10,804 bases of DNA from Chloroflexota bacterium (GCA_005881495.1 VBHI01000155.1:1-10804), one strand, 5' to 3'. Positions 1 through 6,059 are shown, counted from the first letter of the stretch. Notes: generated from the sequence alone by a model not told the origin. Translations and numbers: made by a program.

Positions 1-93
1 GATCCCTCTACTGCGGCACAGGCGAAAGCGGCTGTGACCTATAACATGATTGTCGCGACGCTGGCGATCCTCTGTTTGACCGGTTGCCCATAG
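1..93 (+). CDS. C-terminal end of a possible membrane protein (partial, 5' end outside window)
   Basis: Frame 1 is open from the first base for 30 codons and ends at TAG 91-93. The last part reads TYNMIVATLAILCLTGCP, a run long and hydrophobic enough to be a final transmembrane helix, preceded by a small Ala/Lys-containing segment. The stop lies two bases before the stop codon of the convergent alpha-galactosidase gene, which is a natural end-to-end arrangement. No family can be recognised from 30 residues, and a short open frame can occur by chance. The call rests on the hydrophobic tail and the neat convergent junction. No terminator hairpin is visible between the two genes. Confidence 0.33.
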   Translation, partial: DPSTAAQAKAAVTYNMIVATLAILCLTGCP

Positions 94-94
94 A

Positions 95-1396
95 TCAACT
101 CATCGCCGGTATAATATCTCCATGCGCCTCGAACAAGTCATCGACCAACGCATAGATCTCATCCAGCGTCAATTCAGCCGCGGTGTGGGGATCAAACATG
201 GCGGCGTGGTAAATATGCTCCTTCTTGCCGGTCAAGATGGCCTCGACCACCAGGCCTTGAACGTTGATGTTGGTCATCTGCAAGGCCGCGAGCTGCGGTG
301 GGAGCGCTCCAATAAACGTAGGGTGGAACCCGCTGCCATCGACGAGGCAGGGTACTTCGACACAGCAGCCATGTGGGAGATTGGTAATTAGATCGGTATT
401 GCGGACATTGCCATAGATGACACGGGGGGTGTTCGTTTCAATAGAATGGATGATGAGCGCGGCATATTCACCACTACGCTCAGGAGTAAACTGGGCCGTG
501 CCGTTGAGCAGTTGCTCGCGCATGAGCTCCCACCAGGCGGTCTGTGCCTGGTACCGGTGCAGCAGTTCATCGATGGGGATGTCGAACTGTTGCAGCAGGT
601 CAGGGCGGTCGCGGCGAATAAAATAAGGGTTATATTCGGCGCTATGCTCGCTCGATTCGGTGACGAAATAGCCCAGCCGTTTGAATAGCTCAAAACGAAC
701 CGGGTCTTTTTTCCAGATGTCATGCTTTTGAGCTACTTCACGCAGTAAGGGATAGACATCTTGCCCGTTGTGTTGCAACTCAAGATAGAAGGCCATGTGG
801 TTGATGCCTGCACAGCGATAAGTCAGTTCCTTATAGGTGAGTCCCATATAATAGGCCAGTCGTTGCGCGGTTCCCTGTACGCTATGGCACAAGCCAACTG
901 TCTTAATGTTTGTCGCCTGAGATACCGCCCAGGTATTCATAGCCATGGGGTTCACATAGTTTATGAATAATACATCTGGACAGATTTCTTCCATGTCCCG
1001 GCACATTTCAAGCATTACTGGTATAGTACGCAGTGCACGGAAAATGCCTCCAATACCCAGGGTATCGCCAATGGTTTGTTGTAAGCCGTAGCGTTTAGGA
1101 ATCTCAAAGTCGATCAGTGTGGATGGAACGCCGCCAACCTGTATAGTGCTGATGGCATAATCTGCTCCATCGAGCGCCGCTTTACGATCTGCATAGGCGG
1201 TGATCTTCGGATGCGCACCAAGCGCGTCTGCGACCTTGCGCGCCATGATCTCAGCGATGCGTAAACGCTCAGGGTCTATATCCATTAAAGCGATTTCGCA
1301 TTCTGCGAGTTCAGGAAAGGAAAGAATATCTCCAAGCAGATTGAGAGTAAAGACCACGCTGCCCGCACCGATCATAGCAATTTTGGGTGGTGACAT
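95..1396 (-). CDS. melA: Alpha-galactosidase, glycoside hydrolase family 4 (MelA type)
   Basis: A cytoplasmic NAD+- and Mn2+-dependent hydrolase of alpha-galactosides such as melibiose; GH4 enzymes use a redox-elimination mechanism rather than two carboxylates. The 433-residue product has the usual family length. Visible motifs are the N-terminal Rossmann loop IGAGS (about 9-13) with the acidic MDIDP turn (38-42), NYVNPMAMNTWA (146-157), the metal/substrate motif CHSV at 170-173, and H200 in GINHMAF. CHSV is the GH4 signature of alpha-galactosidases, while alpha-glucosidases carry CHEV and phospho-glycosidases CN(V/I)P. The C-terminal half also recalls E. coli MelA (LGYFVTESSEH, HAAMFDPHTAAEL). 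The start at 1396 is preferred over an in-frame ATG at 1480 because AAGGAGAAA lies four bases upstream of it, and the 28 extra residues would precede the Rossmann strand. It follows the FAD oxidoreductase gene on the same strand after 156 bp. No sugar transporter is in view, so the natural substrate is inferred. Confidence 0.93.
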   Translation of the reverse strand: MSPPKIAMIGAGSVVFTLNLLGDILSFPELAECEIALMDIDPERLRIAEIMARKVADALGAHPKITAYADRKAALDGADYAISTIQVGGVPSTLIDFEIPKRYGLQQTIGDTLGIGGIFRALRTIPVMLEMCRDMEEICPDVLFINYVNPMAMNTWAVSQATNIKTVGLCHSVQGTAQRLAYYMGLTYKELTYRCAGINHMAFYLELQHNGQDVYPLLREVAQKHDIWKKDPVRFELFKRLGYFVTESSEHSAEYNPYFIRRDRPDLLQQFDIPIDELLHRYQAQTAWWELMREQLLNGTAQFTPERSGEYAALIIHSIETNTPRVIYGNVRNTDLITNLPHGCCVEVPCLVDGSGFHPTFIGALPPQLAALQMTNINVQGLVVEAILTGKKEHIYHAAMFDPHTAAELTLDEIYALVDDLFEAHGDIIPAMS

Positions 1397-1500
1397 ACTA
1401 TTTCTCCTTGATTGCAGGTTTTCTAAAAACGGTTCGACTTTTTCTTGTACCCCAGGTTCGCAGCTTGAGGGAGGTAACATGCTAAAGCCTGGACTTCTTG

Positions 1501-1529
1501 TCTGGCCACGGTTGCTGGCCAGATTTTTT
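1501..1529 (+). terminator. Terminator-shaped hairpin in plus orientation between two minus-strand genes
   Basis: A perfect 8-bp stem, TCTGGCCA (1501-1508) and TGGCCAGA (1516-1523), encloses a 7-nt loop and is followed directly by six T (1524-1529). This is the textbook shape of an intrinsic terminator for plus-strand transcription, yet both flanking genes lie on the minus strand. Read on the minus strand, the A-run precedes the stem and no T-run follows it. It sits 24 bp past the stop codon of the FAD oxidoreductase. It may block antisense transcription, or act as a minus-strand hairpin without a U-tract. Confidence 0.5.
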
Positions 1530-1552
1530 CGACATGATAGTATTGGCCGCTT

Positions 1553-2731
1553 TCAGCCTAACACCCCCGATGGGTAGCGTGGGCGAATTTCTTTACCACT
1601 CGCGAAACGGTCGAAGGCAAAGGGCTGCATATCAGCAGGTTTACTCGCCGTCAAGATCAATCGTGCCATCCACTGTCCAATAAGCGGCGAAAGTTTGAAG
1701 CCATGACCACTGAAACCTGCAGCACAATAGAGGCCCGTATATGGCTCAAGTCGGTCAAGGATGGGATGGTAATCTGGTGTATCGTCGTAAATACCGGCCC
1801 AGCCGCCACGCGGAACAGCACGAGCAAGCGCTGGAATACTGTCCGCGGCCCTGCGGCTGAAGTTGGCTATCTCCTCTTCCGAGAGTCCCTGGGAGTAATG
1901 ATCCGGGTCACTTGCTACCAGCACATCTTCAGTTGAACCAATGAGCGTGACTCCGCCAAGGTCTGGACGGAGATAAATCTGGCGTGTGATATCAAGGCCA
2001 ATAGCATGAAGGCCGTGGCGACCGCCGAAATCATGCGGACGGCGCAGGGAGAGCATTGGATGGCGTGTTGGGATGATTGGGAGTGTGATACCGGCAGTTT
2101 GTGCAAGTGGCACGCTCCATCCATTCGCGGCTAATACAACTATGGGAGCGAGTATATCGCCATCCACTGTTCGCACACCAGCCACATTGTCGTGTTGCTG
2201 CAGAATGTGCGTCACGGTCACACCTTCACGAATGATTGCTCCATAATCACGAGCTCGGTGAGCAAAGCTATACGTTGTTGCCATTGGATCGGCGACGCCT
2301 GCATCCGGTTCGTAGCACGCCAGAGCCACACCCTCGCCCTTGTAGCCTGGCGCTGCCTGGCTTACCTCGCTGCCATTGAGCAGCTGCGTGTTGACGCCGT
2401 GCTCTTGCTGCAAAGTAACATTGGCGTGCAAGGCTTCCGCGCCTTGCTCATTCGTCACGACGATCATGCCAGTTGTGATGAAGCCACAATCTCCACCGAC
2501 AAGCTCATCGAAGTGTTGGAAGATGTGAAGACTCTCTTTTGCCATACGAATAGTGAAATCATTGGAGTAATGTTGCCTGATGATGGCTCCAGAGTGACCT
2601 GTTGTACCGCTGCAAATGGCCCGTCGCTCCAATAATAGAACGCGTCCAGCTTTCTGCCTGGAGAGGTGATAGGCAATGCTGGTACCCATCACACCTCCAC
2701 CAATAACGAGAATATCGGCTCTTTCAGTCAT
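1553..2731 (-). CDS. FAD-dependent oxidoreductase, DAO / sarcosine oxidase beta-like family
   Basis: Oxidises an amine C-N bond of an amino acid or N-methyl amino acid with FAD. Glycine oxidase, sarcosine oxidase beta and D-amino-acid dehydrogenase are the relevant relatives. The 392-residue product starts with the dinucleotide-binding fold: ILVIGGGVMGTS (7-18, with G11, G13 and G16) and E35 at the end of strand 2 to bind the ribose. SGTTGHSGAIIRQHYS (41-56) is the flavin-contact segment typical of SoxB-like proteins. The C-terminal segment GGWAGIYDDTPDYHPILD (309-326) and AAGFSGHGFKLSP (337-349) complete the FAD site. Nothing in it fixes the substrate. A ribosome binding site (GGGAGA) precedes ATG 2731. 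It lies upstream of melA on the same strand and could be co-transcribed, though a hairpin lies between them and the two functions are not obviously linked. No partner alpha, gamma or delta subunit is present, so a monomeric oxidase or dehydrogenase is more likely than heterotetrameric sarcosine oxidase. Confidence 0.88.
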   Translation of the reverse strand: MTERADILVIGGGVMGTSIAYHLSRQKAGRVLLLERRAICSGTTGHSGAIIRQHYSNDFTIRMAKESLHIFQHFDELVGGDCGFITTGMIVVTNEQGAEALHANVTLQQEHGVNTQLLNGSEVSQAAPGYKGEGVALACYEPDAGVADPMATTYSFAHRARDYGAIIREGVTVTHILQQHDNVAGVRTVDGDILAPIVVLAANGWSVPLAQTAGITLPIIPTRHPMLSLRRPHDFGGRHGLHAIGLDITRQIYLRPDLGGVTLIGSTEDVLVASDPDHYSQGLSEEEIANFSRRAADSIPALARAVPRGGWAGIYDDTPDYHPILDRLEPYTGLYCAAGFSGHGFKLSPLIGQWMARLILTASKPADMQPFAFDRFASGKEIRPRYPSGVLG

Positions 2732-2772
2732 AATGCTGGTCTCCCGAGTGACTGGTATGTTTGCTGTATTTA

Positions 2773-2788
2773 TGCTACCAGAGTAGCA
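2773..2788. promoter_or_regulatory. 6-bp dyad just upstream of the FAD oxidoreductase gene
   Basis: TGCTAC (2773-2778) and GTAGCA (2783-2788) are perfect inverted repeats around a 4-nt centre. The dyad lies 42 bp upstream of the minus-strand start codon. A weak minus-strand -10-like TAAATA (2767-2772) adjoins it, with a TTGGCT-like -35 about 15 bp further upstream. This could be an operator over the gene's own promoter or a small hairpin in the leader. Support is positional only. Confidence 0.25.
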
Positions 2789-2901
2789 GCCAAAAGAGGA
2801 AAAAGCAAGCCATAGCCGCTAAGAATTGACAGTTAACAGGAATATTTTGGGGTGCGCGCTTGTTAAAAATGATGGATATCTTTTCATCGTGGGATAACTT
2901 C

Positions 2902-2963
2902 CTAACAAAAAAGCACCTACTTCCATTGACAAGCAAAAAAGAGAAATGGTACTCTTTTGTTAG
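2902..2963. repeat. Nested inverted repeats in the divergent intergenic region
   Basis: CTAACAAAA (2902-2910) and TTTTGTTAG (2955-2963) are perfect 9-bp inverted repeats. Inside them CCATT (2923-2927) and AATGG (2945-2949) form a second pair, slightly off the same centre. A TTGACA hexamer (2926-2931) lies within. The 44-bp spacer is long for a simple operator, so looping between two half-sites or a weak extruded structure would be needed. It is recorded because the 315-bp gap 2732-3046 has no gene and shows several such dyads. Confidence 0.3.
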
Positions 2964-2965
2964 TA

Positions 2966-2997
2966 ACTATAGAAATTAAATTGATTGACATTGTCAA
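2966..2997 (-). promoter_or_regulatory. Possible minus-strand promoter sharing the TTGACA palindrome
   Basis: On the minus strand TTGACA (complement of 2992-2997) is followed, after 20 bp, by TATAGT (complement of 2966-2971). It would drive the FAD oxidoreductase gene with an untranslated leader of about 230 nt, which is long. The -35 arises from the same palindrome that supplies the plus-strand -35, and the spacer is the same 20 bp. A closer promoter near 2767 is an alternative. Confidence 0.22.
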
Positions 2998-3016
2998 CAA
3001 TGTCGTTTTGTATTAT
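2985..3016 (+). promoter_or_regulatory. Putative promoter of the cysteine operon with overlapping operator-like palindromes
   Basis: A consensus -35 TTGACA (2985-2990) and a -10-like TATTAT (3011-3016) lie 20 bp apart. Transcription would start near 3022, about 25 nt before the first ATG. Two palindromes overlap the -35: TTGACA-T-TGTCAA (2985-2997) and GACATTG-TCAA-CAATGTC (2987-3004). A spacer longer than 17 bp combined with a dyad between the hexamers is the arrangement seen with activator-dependent (for example MerR-type) promoters; a repressor covering the -35 is equally possible. No regulator gene is in the window. The ribosome binding site AAAGGTGA (3033-3040) lies six bases before the start. 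Confidence 0.42.
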
Positions 3017-3046
3017 TGCGAATTTTGAGTCGAAAGGTGAGCAAGC

Positions 3047-4234
3047 ATGGGTGAGGCATCCCGTGAAATTATGCGGCAAGCGCGTCGACAAGTTCCCGAG
3101 TGGTCGACGGTGAAAGTGCATGAATCCCTGGCACATCAACACGAAGCTGGACCCGAGCACCAGGACATTGTTCTGGTAGATGTGCGCGAGAAGCATGAAT
3201 GGAGTGAAGGACATATTCCGGGAGCTTTGCACGTCCCTCGTGGCTATCTCGAATTGCAGATAGAAGAAGCGGTTCCTGATAAAACAAAAACCGTCGTACT
3301 CTATTGCGCTGGGGGGATACGATCACTGATGGCCGGAACAACTTTACAGCAGATGGGCTACAAAGAAGTTATCTCGATGGCCGGTGGATTTGGGGCGTGG
3401 AAAGGCAAAGGGTTGCCTTTTGTGCAGCCGCGGACCTTGAGCGAAGCCCAGGCCAAACGTTACAGCCGACACCTGCTGGTGCCTGAAGTAGGTGAAGAGG
3501 GGCAGCTTAAACTTCTCGATGCGCGTGTGCTGTTAATTGGCGCTGGAGGTTTGGGTTCTCCTGCTGGCTATTATCTCGCAGCCGCGGGTGTCGGGACGAT
3601 AGGTATCATCGATGCCGACGTGGTAGACGAGAGCAACCTGCAACGCCAGATATTACATAATACAAAGCGGATTGGTCAGTACAAGGCCGAGTCTGCGCGT
3701 GAAACAATAGAGGCGCTGAATCCCGATGTGAAAGTAATCACCCACATTGAGCGCCTGGATGAGACCAACGTAGCGCGCATCATCGCTGATTACGATGTCA
3801 TTGTTGATGGCACTGATAATTTCCCCACGCGCTATCTGCTCAACGACGCTGCACTGATGGCCAATAAGCCGGTCGTGCATGGCAGTGTCTTCCGTTTTGA
3901 AGGCCAATTGACCGTTTTTAAGCCGTATGAGGGACCGTGCTATCGCTGTCTCTATCCAGAGCCGCCCCCCATCGCGCTGGCGCCTAGCTGTGCTGAGGCC
4001 GGTGTATTGGGCGTGCTTCCTGGTATCATTGGCCTGCTGCAGGCAACGGAGACGGTCAAGTTAGTGCTTGGTATCGGTGACCCGCTGGTTGGCCGGTTGA
4101 TGACCTATGATGCTCTCGCAGGCGAGTTTAATGAATTGCGCCTCTTCCGCGATCCGAAGTGTCCAGCTTGTGGTGAGAATGGGCATCCAGAGGACCTACC
4201 AACATATGCAGATGTCTGCGCTATACCCGCCTGA
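3047..4234 (+). CDS. moeB: Rhodanese-E1 fusion: MoeB/ThiF-family sulfur-carrier adenylyltransferase
   Basis: Activates the C-terminal glycine of a ubiquitin-like sulfur carrier as acyl-adenylate and supplies sulfur to make a thiocarboxylate. The 395-residue protein has an N-terminal rhodanese domain (about 15-127) with the active-site loop YCAGGIRS (86-93; persulfide cysteine C87) and VDVRE (44-48). A ThiF/MoeB-type E1 domain follows (about 133-378), with ATP loop GAGGLGS (165-171), D189, NLQRQ (197-201) and DGTDN (254-258). Its zinc ligands are C298/C301 and C372/C375. In mycobacterial MoeZ the rhodanese domain is C-terminal, so the order here is reversed. It is the first gene of the operon; the next encodes its likely substrate carrier, 90 bp downstream. 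It could also serve MoaD or ThiS carriers elsewhere in the genome. The start follows a good ribosome binding site and an appropriate promoter. Confidence 0.92.
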   Translation: MGEASREIMRQARRQVPEWSTVKVHESLAHQHEAGPEHQDIVLVDVREKHEWSEGHIPGALHVPRGYLELQIEEAVPDKTKTVVLYCAGGIRSLMAGTTLQQMGYKEVISMAGGFGAWKGKGLPFVQPRTLSEAQAKRYSRHLLVPEVGEEGQLKLLDARVLLIGAGGLGSPAGYYLAAAGVGTIGIIDADVVDESNLQRQILHNTKRIGQYKAESARETIEALNPDVKVITHIERLDETNVARIIADYDVIVDGTDNFPTRYLLNDAALMANKPVVHGSVFRFEGQLTVFKPYEGPCYRCLYPEPPPIALAPSCAEAGVLGVLPGIIGLLQATETVKLVLGIGDPLVGRLMTYDALAGEFNELRLFRDPKCPACGENGHPEDLPTYADVCAIPA

Positions 4235-4249
4235 TAAATACTGAAATGC

Positions 4250-4307
4250 GAGGCGCTACATGAGCGACAAGTGCGACAAGTGCGACAAACGCAACACGTA
4301 GTGCCTC
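4250..4307 (+). promoter_or_regulatory. Hairpin with repeat-filled loop in the leader of cysO
   Basis: GAGGCGCTAC (4250-4259) pairs with GTAGTGCCTC (4298-4307) over 10 bp with one G-U pair. The 38-nt loop contains a 9-bp tandem repeat, gcgacaagt, at 4264-4272 and 4273-4281, with a variant copy at 4282-4290. The stem ends three bases before the AAGGAG ribosome binding site (4311-4316) of the carrier gene. It lacks a T-run, so it is not an intrinsic terminator. It could set mRNA stability or carrier expression relative to the first gene. A loop this long weakens the case for a stable hairpin. Confidence 0.4.
4264..4290. repeat. Short tandem repeat, 9-bp unit, about three copies
   Basis: The unit gcgacaagt occurs twice exactly and a third time as gcgacaaac, followed by a degenerate gcaacac. 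It occupies the intergenic stretch between the E1 gene and cysO. Such a tract is liable to gain or lose units by slippage and would change the spacing between the two genes without affecting either frame. Confidence 0.6.
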
Positions 4308-4324
4308 ATGAAGGAGTTTGAATT

Positions 4325-4597
4325 ATGGCTACTGTGCGCCTGGCACCCGTTTTGCGGCCTTCTGTAGGAGGCGCAAAGCAGGTCAATGCCCAGGGAAGTA
4401 ATCTTTCAGAAGTACTGGCTGATCTTTACAGCCGTTATCCCTCTTTGAAGGAACAAATCCAGCCGGAGGAGAGCCTGAGTCGCTTTATTAATGTCTACGT
4501 CAATGACCAGGATGTCCGTTTTTTGCAGGGGCTGGAGACTGGCGTAGGTCCAAACGACACGGTTATCCTCTTACCTGCTATGGCTGGTGGTCGTTAG
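4325..4597 (+). CDS. cysO: CysO-type ubiquitin-like sulfur carrier protein (MoaD/ThiS fold)
   Basis: A 90-residue beta-grasp protein that carries sulfide as a C-terminal thiocarboxylate for cysteine synthesis. It matches M. tuberculosis CysO in remembered landmarks: an N-terminal strand ending VLRPSVGG (9-16), RFINVYVNDQDVRF (53-66) and a C-terminal ILLPAMAGG (81-89). Unlike that protein, it does not stop at Gly-Gly: an Arg codon (CGT) precedes TAG, giving AGGR. E1 enzymes need a free terminal glycine, so the Arg would have to be removed first; the JAMM protease two genes downstream is the obvious candidate. AAGGAG (4311-4316) lies eight bases before ATG. The gap to cysM is 15 bp, so the two are translated together. 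MoaD or ThiS proper is less likely because of the cysM and mec neighbours. Confidence 0.9.
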   Translation: MATVRLAPVLRPSVGGAKQVNAQGSNLSEVLADLYSRYPSLKEQIQPEESLSRFINVYVNDQDVRFLQGLETGVGPNDTVILLPAMAGGR

Positions 4598-4612
4598 ACC
4601 AGGAGTAGATCT

Positions 4613-5548
4613 ATGCGCTATAGCAGCATACTGGATACCATTGGAAATACGCCACTGGTAGAGCTACGGAGTTTCAGCCCGCAACCCGGTGTGCAAATTT
4701 TCGCGAAAATCGAGGGGGCCAATCCCTCCGGCAGTGTGAAAGACCGTATTGCCAAAATGATGATTGAGGAGGCTGAGGCCAGTGGGCAGATAACCTCCGA
4801 TTCGATCCTGTTGGAGCCAACCAGTGGTAATACCGGCATTGCCCTCGCGATGATTGCTCGTGTGAAGGGATATCGCTTTACGGCTGTCATGCCTGACAAT
4901 GTGACGCGTGAACGCCGCCAGATGCTTGAACTCTATGGCGCAAATATCATTTTCTCTGATGGATTACAGGGCAGCAATGGCGCTGTGAGGCTGGCTCAAG
5001 AAATGGCTCAGAGCGATGAACGGTACGTCATGCTTTACCAGTATGGCAACGAGGCCAACCCGCGCGCTCACTATGAGGGAACTGCTCTGGAGATCATTCA
5101 AGATCTGCCCGACCTGGATGTCTTCGTCGCTGGTCTGGGGACCGGCGGTACGATTACGGGGAATGCTCGCCGATTGAAGGAGTATAACCCTGCGATTAAA
5201 ATAGTTGCCGCCGAACCGTTACAGGGTGAAGGCGTACAGGGATTGCGCAGCCTCGAAGACGGGTTTGTACCGCCAGTGTTGGACGCGTCTCTCATTGATG
5301 CAAAAATACTGGTGACGGCTGTGGATGCTATTCGACGGACTCGCCAGCTCAAAGATCAGGAAGGAATCTTTGCCGGTCCTTCTTGTGGCGCCGCTCTTCA
5401 CGCGGCCTTGCGTGTTGCGGAGAGTTTAGAGCGTGGCAAGATTGTAGTCATCCTCGCAGATGGTGGTTGGAAGTACCTCAGCGAAGATTTGTGGACGCGC
5501 AACCTGGATGATCTCGAAGAAGATTTAGAGGCAAAGATATTATGGTAG
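4613..5548 (+). CDS. cysM: CysM, CysO-thiocarboxylate-dependent cysteine synthase (probably O-phosphoserine-using)
   Basis: A PLP enzyme that makes an aminoacrylate from an activated serine and adds sulfur to it; here the sulfur donor is probably thiocarboxylated CysO. The 311-residue product has the PLP lysine in GSVKDR (K43), the substrate loop TSGNTG (70-75), the phosphate-binding GTGGT (176-180) and S257 near the pyridine nitrogen. It resembles mycobacterial CysM along its length (GNTPLV, MLYQYGN, VDAIRRTRQL, ADGGWKYLS). Arg212 in GLRSLEDGFVP falls where that enzyme, as I remember it, has the arginine that selects O-phosphoserine over O-acetylserine. An AGGAG ribosome binding site (4601-4605) lies seven bases before ATG. 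The last seven bases overlap the start of the protease gene. A plain O-acetylserine sulfhydrylase is the alternative, but the neighbours argue against it. Confidence 0.94.
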   Translation: MRYSSILDTIGNTPLVELRSFSPQPGVQIFAKIEGANPSGSVKDRIAKMMIEEAEASGQITSDSILLEPTSGNTGIALAMIARVKGYRFTAVMPDNVTRERRQMLELYGANIIFSDGLQGSNGAVRLAQEMAQSDERYVMLYQYGNEANPRAHYEGTALEIIQDLPDLDVFVAGLGTGGTITGNARRLKEYNPAIKIVAAEPLQGEGVQGLRSLEDGFVPPVLDASLIDAKILVTAVDAIRRTRQLKDQEGIFAGPSCGAALHAALRVAESLERGKIVVILADGGWKYLSEDLWTRNLDDLEEDLEAKILW

Positions 5549-5967
5549 CCGATAAAGCGTTCGTCGTGCGTATCCCCAGTGACATGTTCAAAGAGATACT
5601 GGCGCATGTGACGGCGGGTTATCCTGATGAAGCCTGTGGCGCATTAGGGTGCAAGGATGGCCTGGCCGTCAAAAATTATCCGACGGCCAATGCTGCCGAG
5701 CATCCTGATGATTTTTCTGAAATAGAACCTGCCGAGTTGTTGCGTATCACCCTTGATATCGATGCATATGATGGTGATACCGTCTATTATCACTCTCATC
5801 CCCTGTCTGAGGCTTATCCTTCACCTCGTGATATCGAGTATGCCAGGCGCAACGGCTACATCTATCTTATTTTCTCACATCGCTACTATCCTGACCAGCC
5901 GTATGCGAGGGTGTTCTCGATTCAGCATGGCGGAACGGTGAGCGAGGGCAGTATTGAGGTCGTGTAG
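5542..5967 (+). CDS. mec: Mec-like JAMM/MPN+ metallopeptidase (CysO-cysteine hydrolase)
   Basis: A zinc peptidase that in mycobacteria cleaves the CysO-Cys adduct, releasing cysteine and free carrier. The 141-residue protein is a bare JAMM domain with all expected ligands: E30 in YPDEACGALG (27-36), then H84-S-H86-P and PS94-PR-D97 in the pattern HxHPx6SxxD. There is no signal peptide. ATG lies inside the end of cysM (ATGGTAG overlap, 5542-5548), with only a weak AGAGG ten bases upstream, so translational coupling to cysM is likely. It is the last gene of the operon, and a terminator follows about 30 bp after its stop. Because the carrier here ends in Gly-Gly-Arg, this enzyme may also trim the precursor. 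That is inference, by analogy with QbsD, which removes residues after Gly-Gly from QbsE. Confidence 0.92.
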   Translation: MVADKAFVVRIPSDMFKEILAHVTAGYPDEACGALGCKDGLAVKNYPTANAAEHPDDFSEIEPAELLRITLDIDAYDGDTVYYHSHPLSEAYPSPRDIEYARRNGYIYLIFSHRYYPDQPYARVFSIQHGGTVSEGSIEVV

Positions 5968-5997
5968 CGAATGCCAGGGAGAGTAAGAATAGAAATT

Positions 5998-6029
5998 GAA
6001 GAAGGGTGATGTGCTCACTCTTCTTTTTT
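5998..6029 (+). terminator. Intrinsic terminator of the cysteine operon
   Basis: A 12-bp stem with two G-U pairs is formed by GAAGAAGGGTGA (5998-6009) and TCACTCTTCTTT (6015-6026) around a 5-nt loop, and a T-run reaches 6029. It lies 30 bp after the mec stop and 31 bp before the stop of the convergent membrane-protein gene. Read on the minus strand it ends in a weaker pyrimidine-rich tail, so it may also end that gene's transcript. Confidence 0.85.
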
Positions 6030-6059
6030 CTGTTGCAGAATGTTCGACTTTGCGTATGG

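Noticed and set aside
1397..1480. N-terminal extension of MelA from ATG 1480
   Set aside because: No ribosome binding site precedes 1480, whereas AAGGAGAAA precedes ATG 1396, and the family's Rossmann strand begins right after residue 1 of the shorter form.
2192..2635. Plus-strand open frame of 147 codons
   Set aside because: It is antisense to the conserved FAD oxidoreductase and shows no family features.
2826..2852. TTGACA at 2826 as a promoter of the cysteine operon
   Set aside because: No -10 hexamer lies at 16-18 bp (GGGGTG region), and it is over 200 bp from the start codon.
4264..4297. Tandem 9-bp units as a CRISPR-like or iteron array
   Set aside because: Three short contiguous units without spacers are a simple tandem repeat; no cas or replication gene is nearby.
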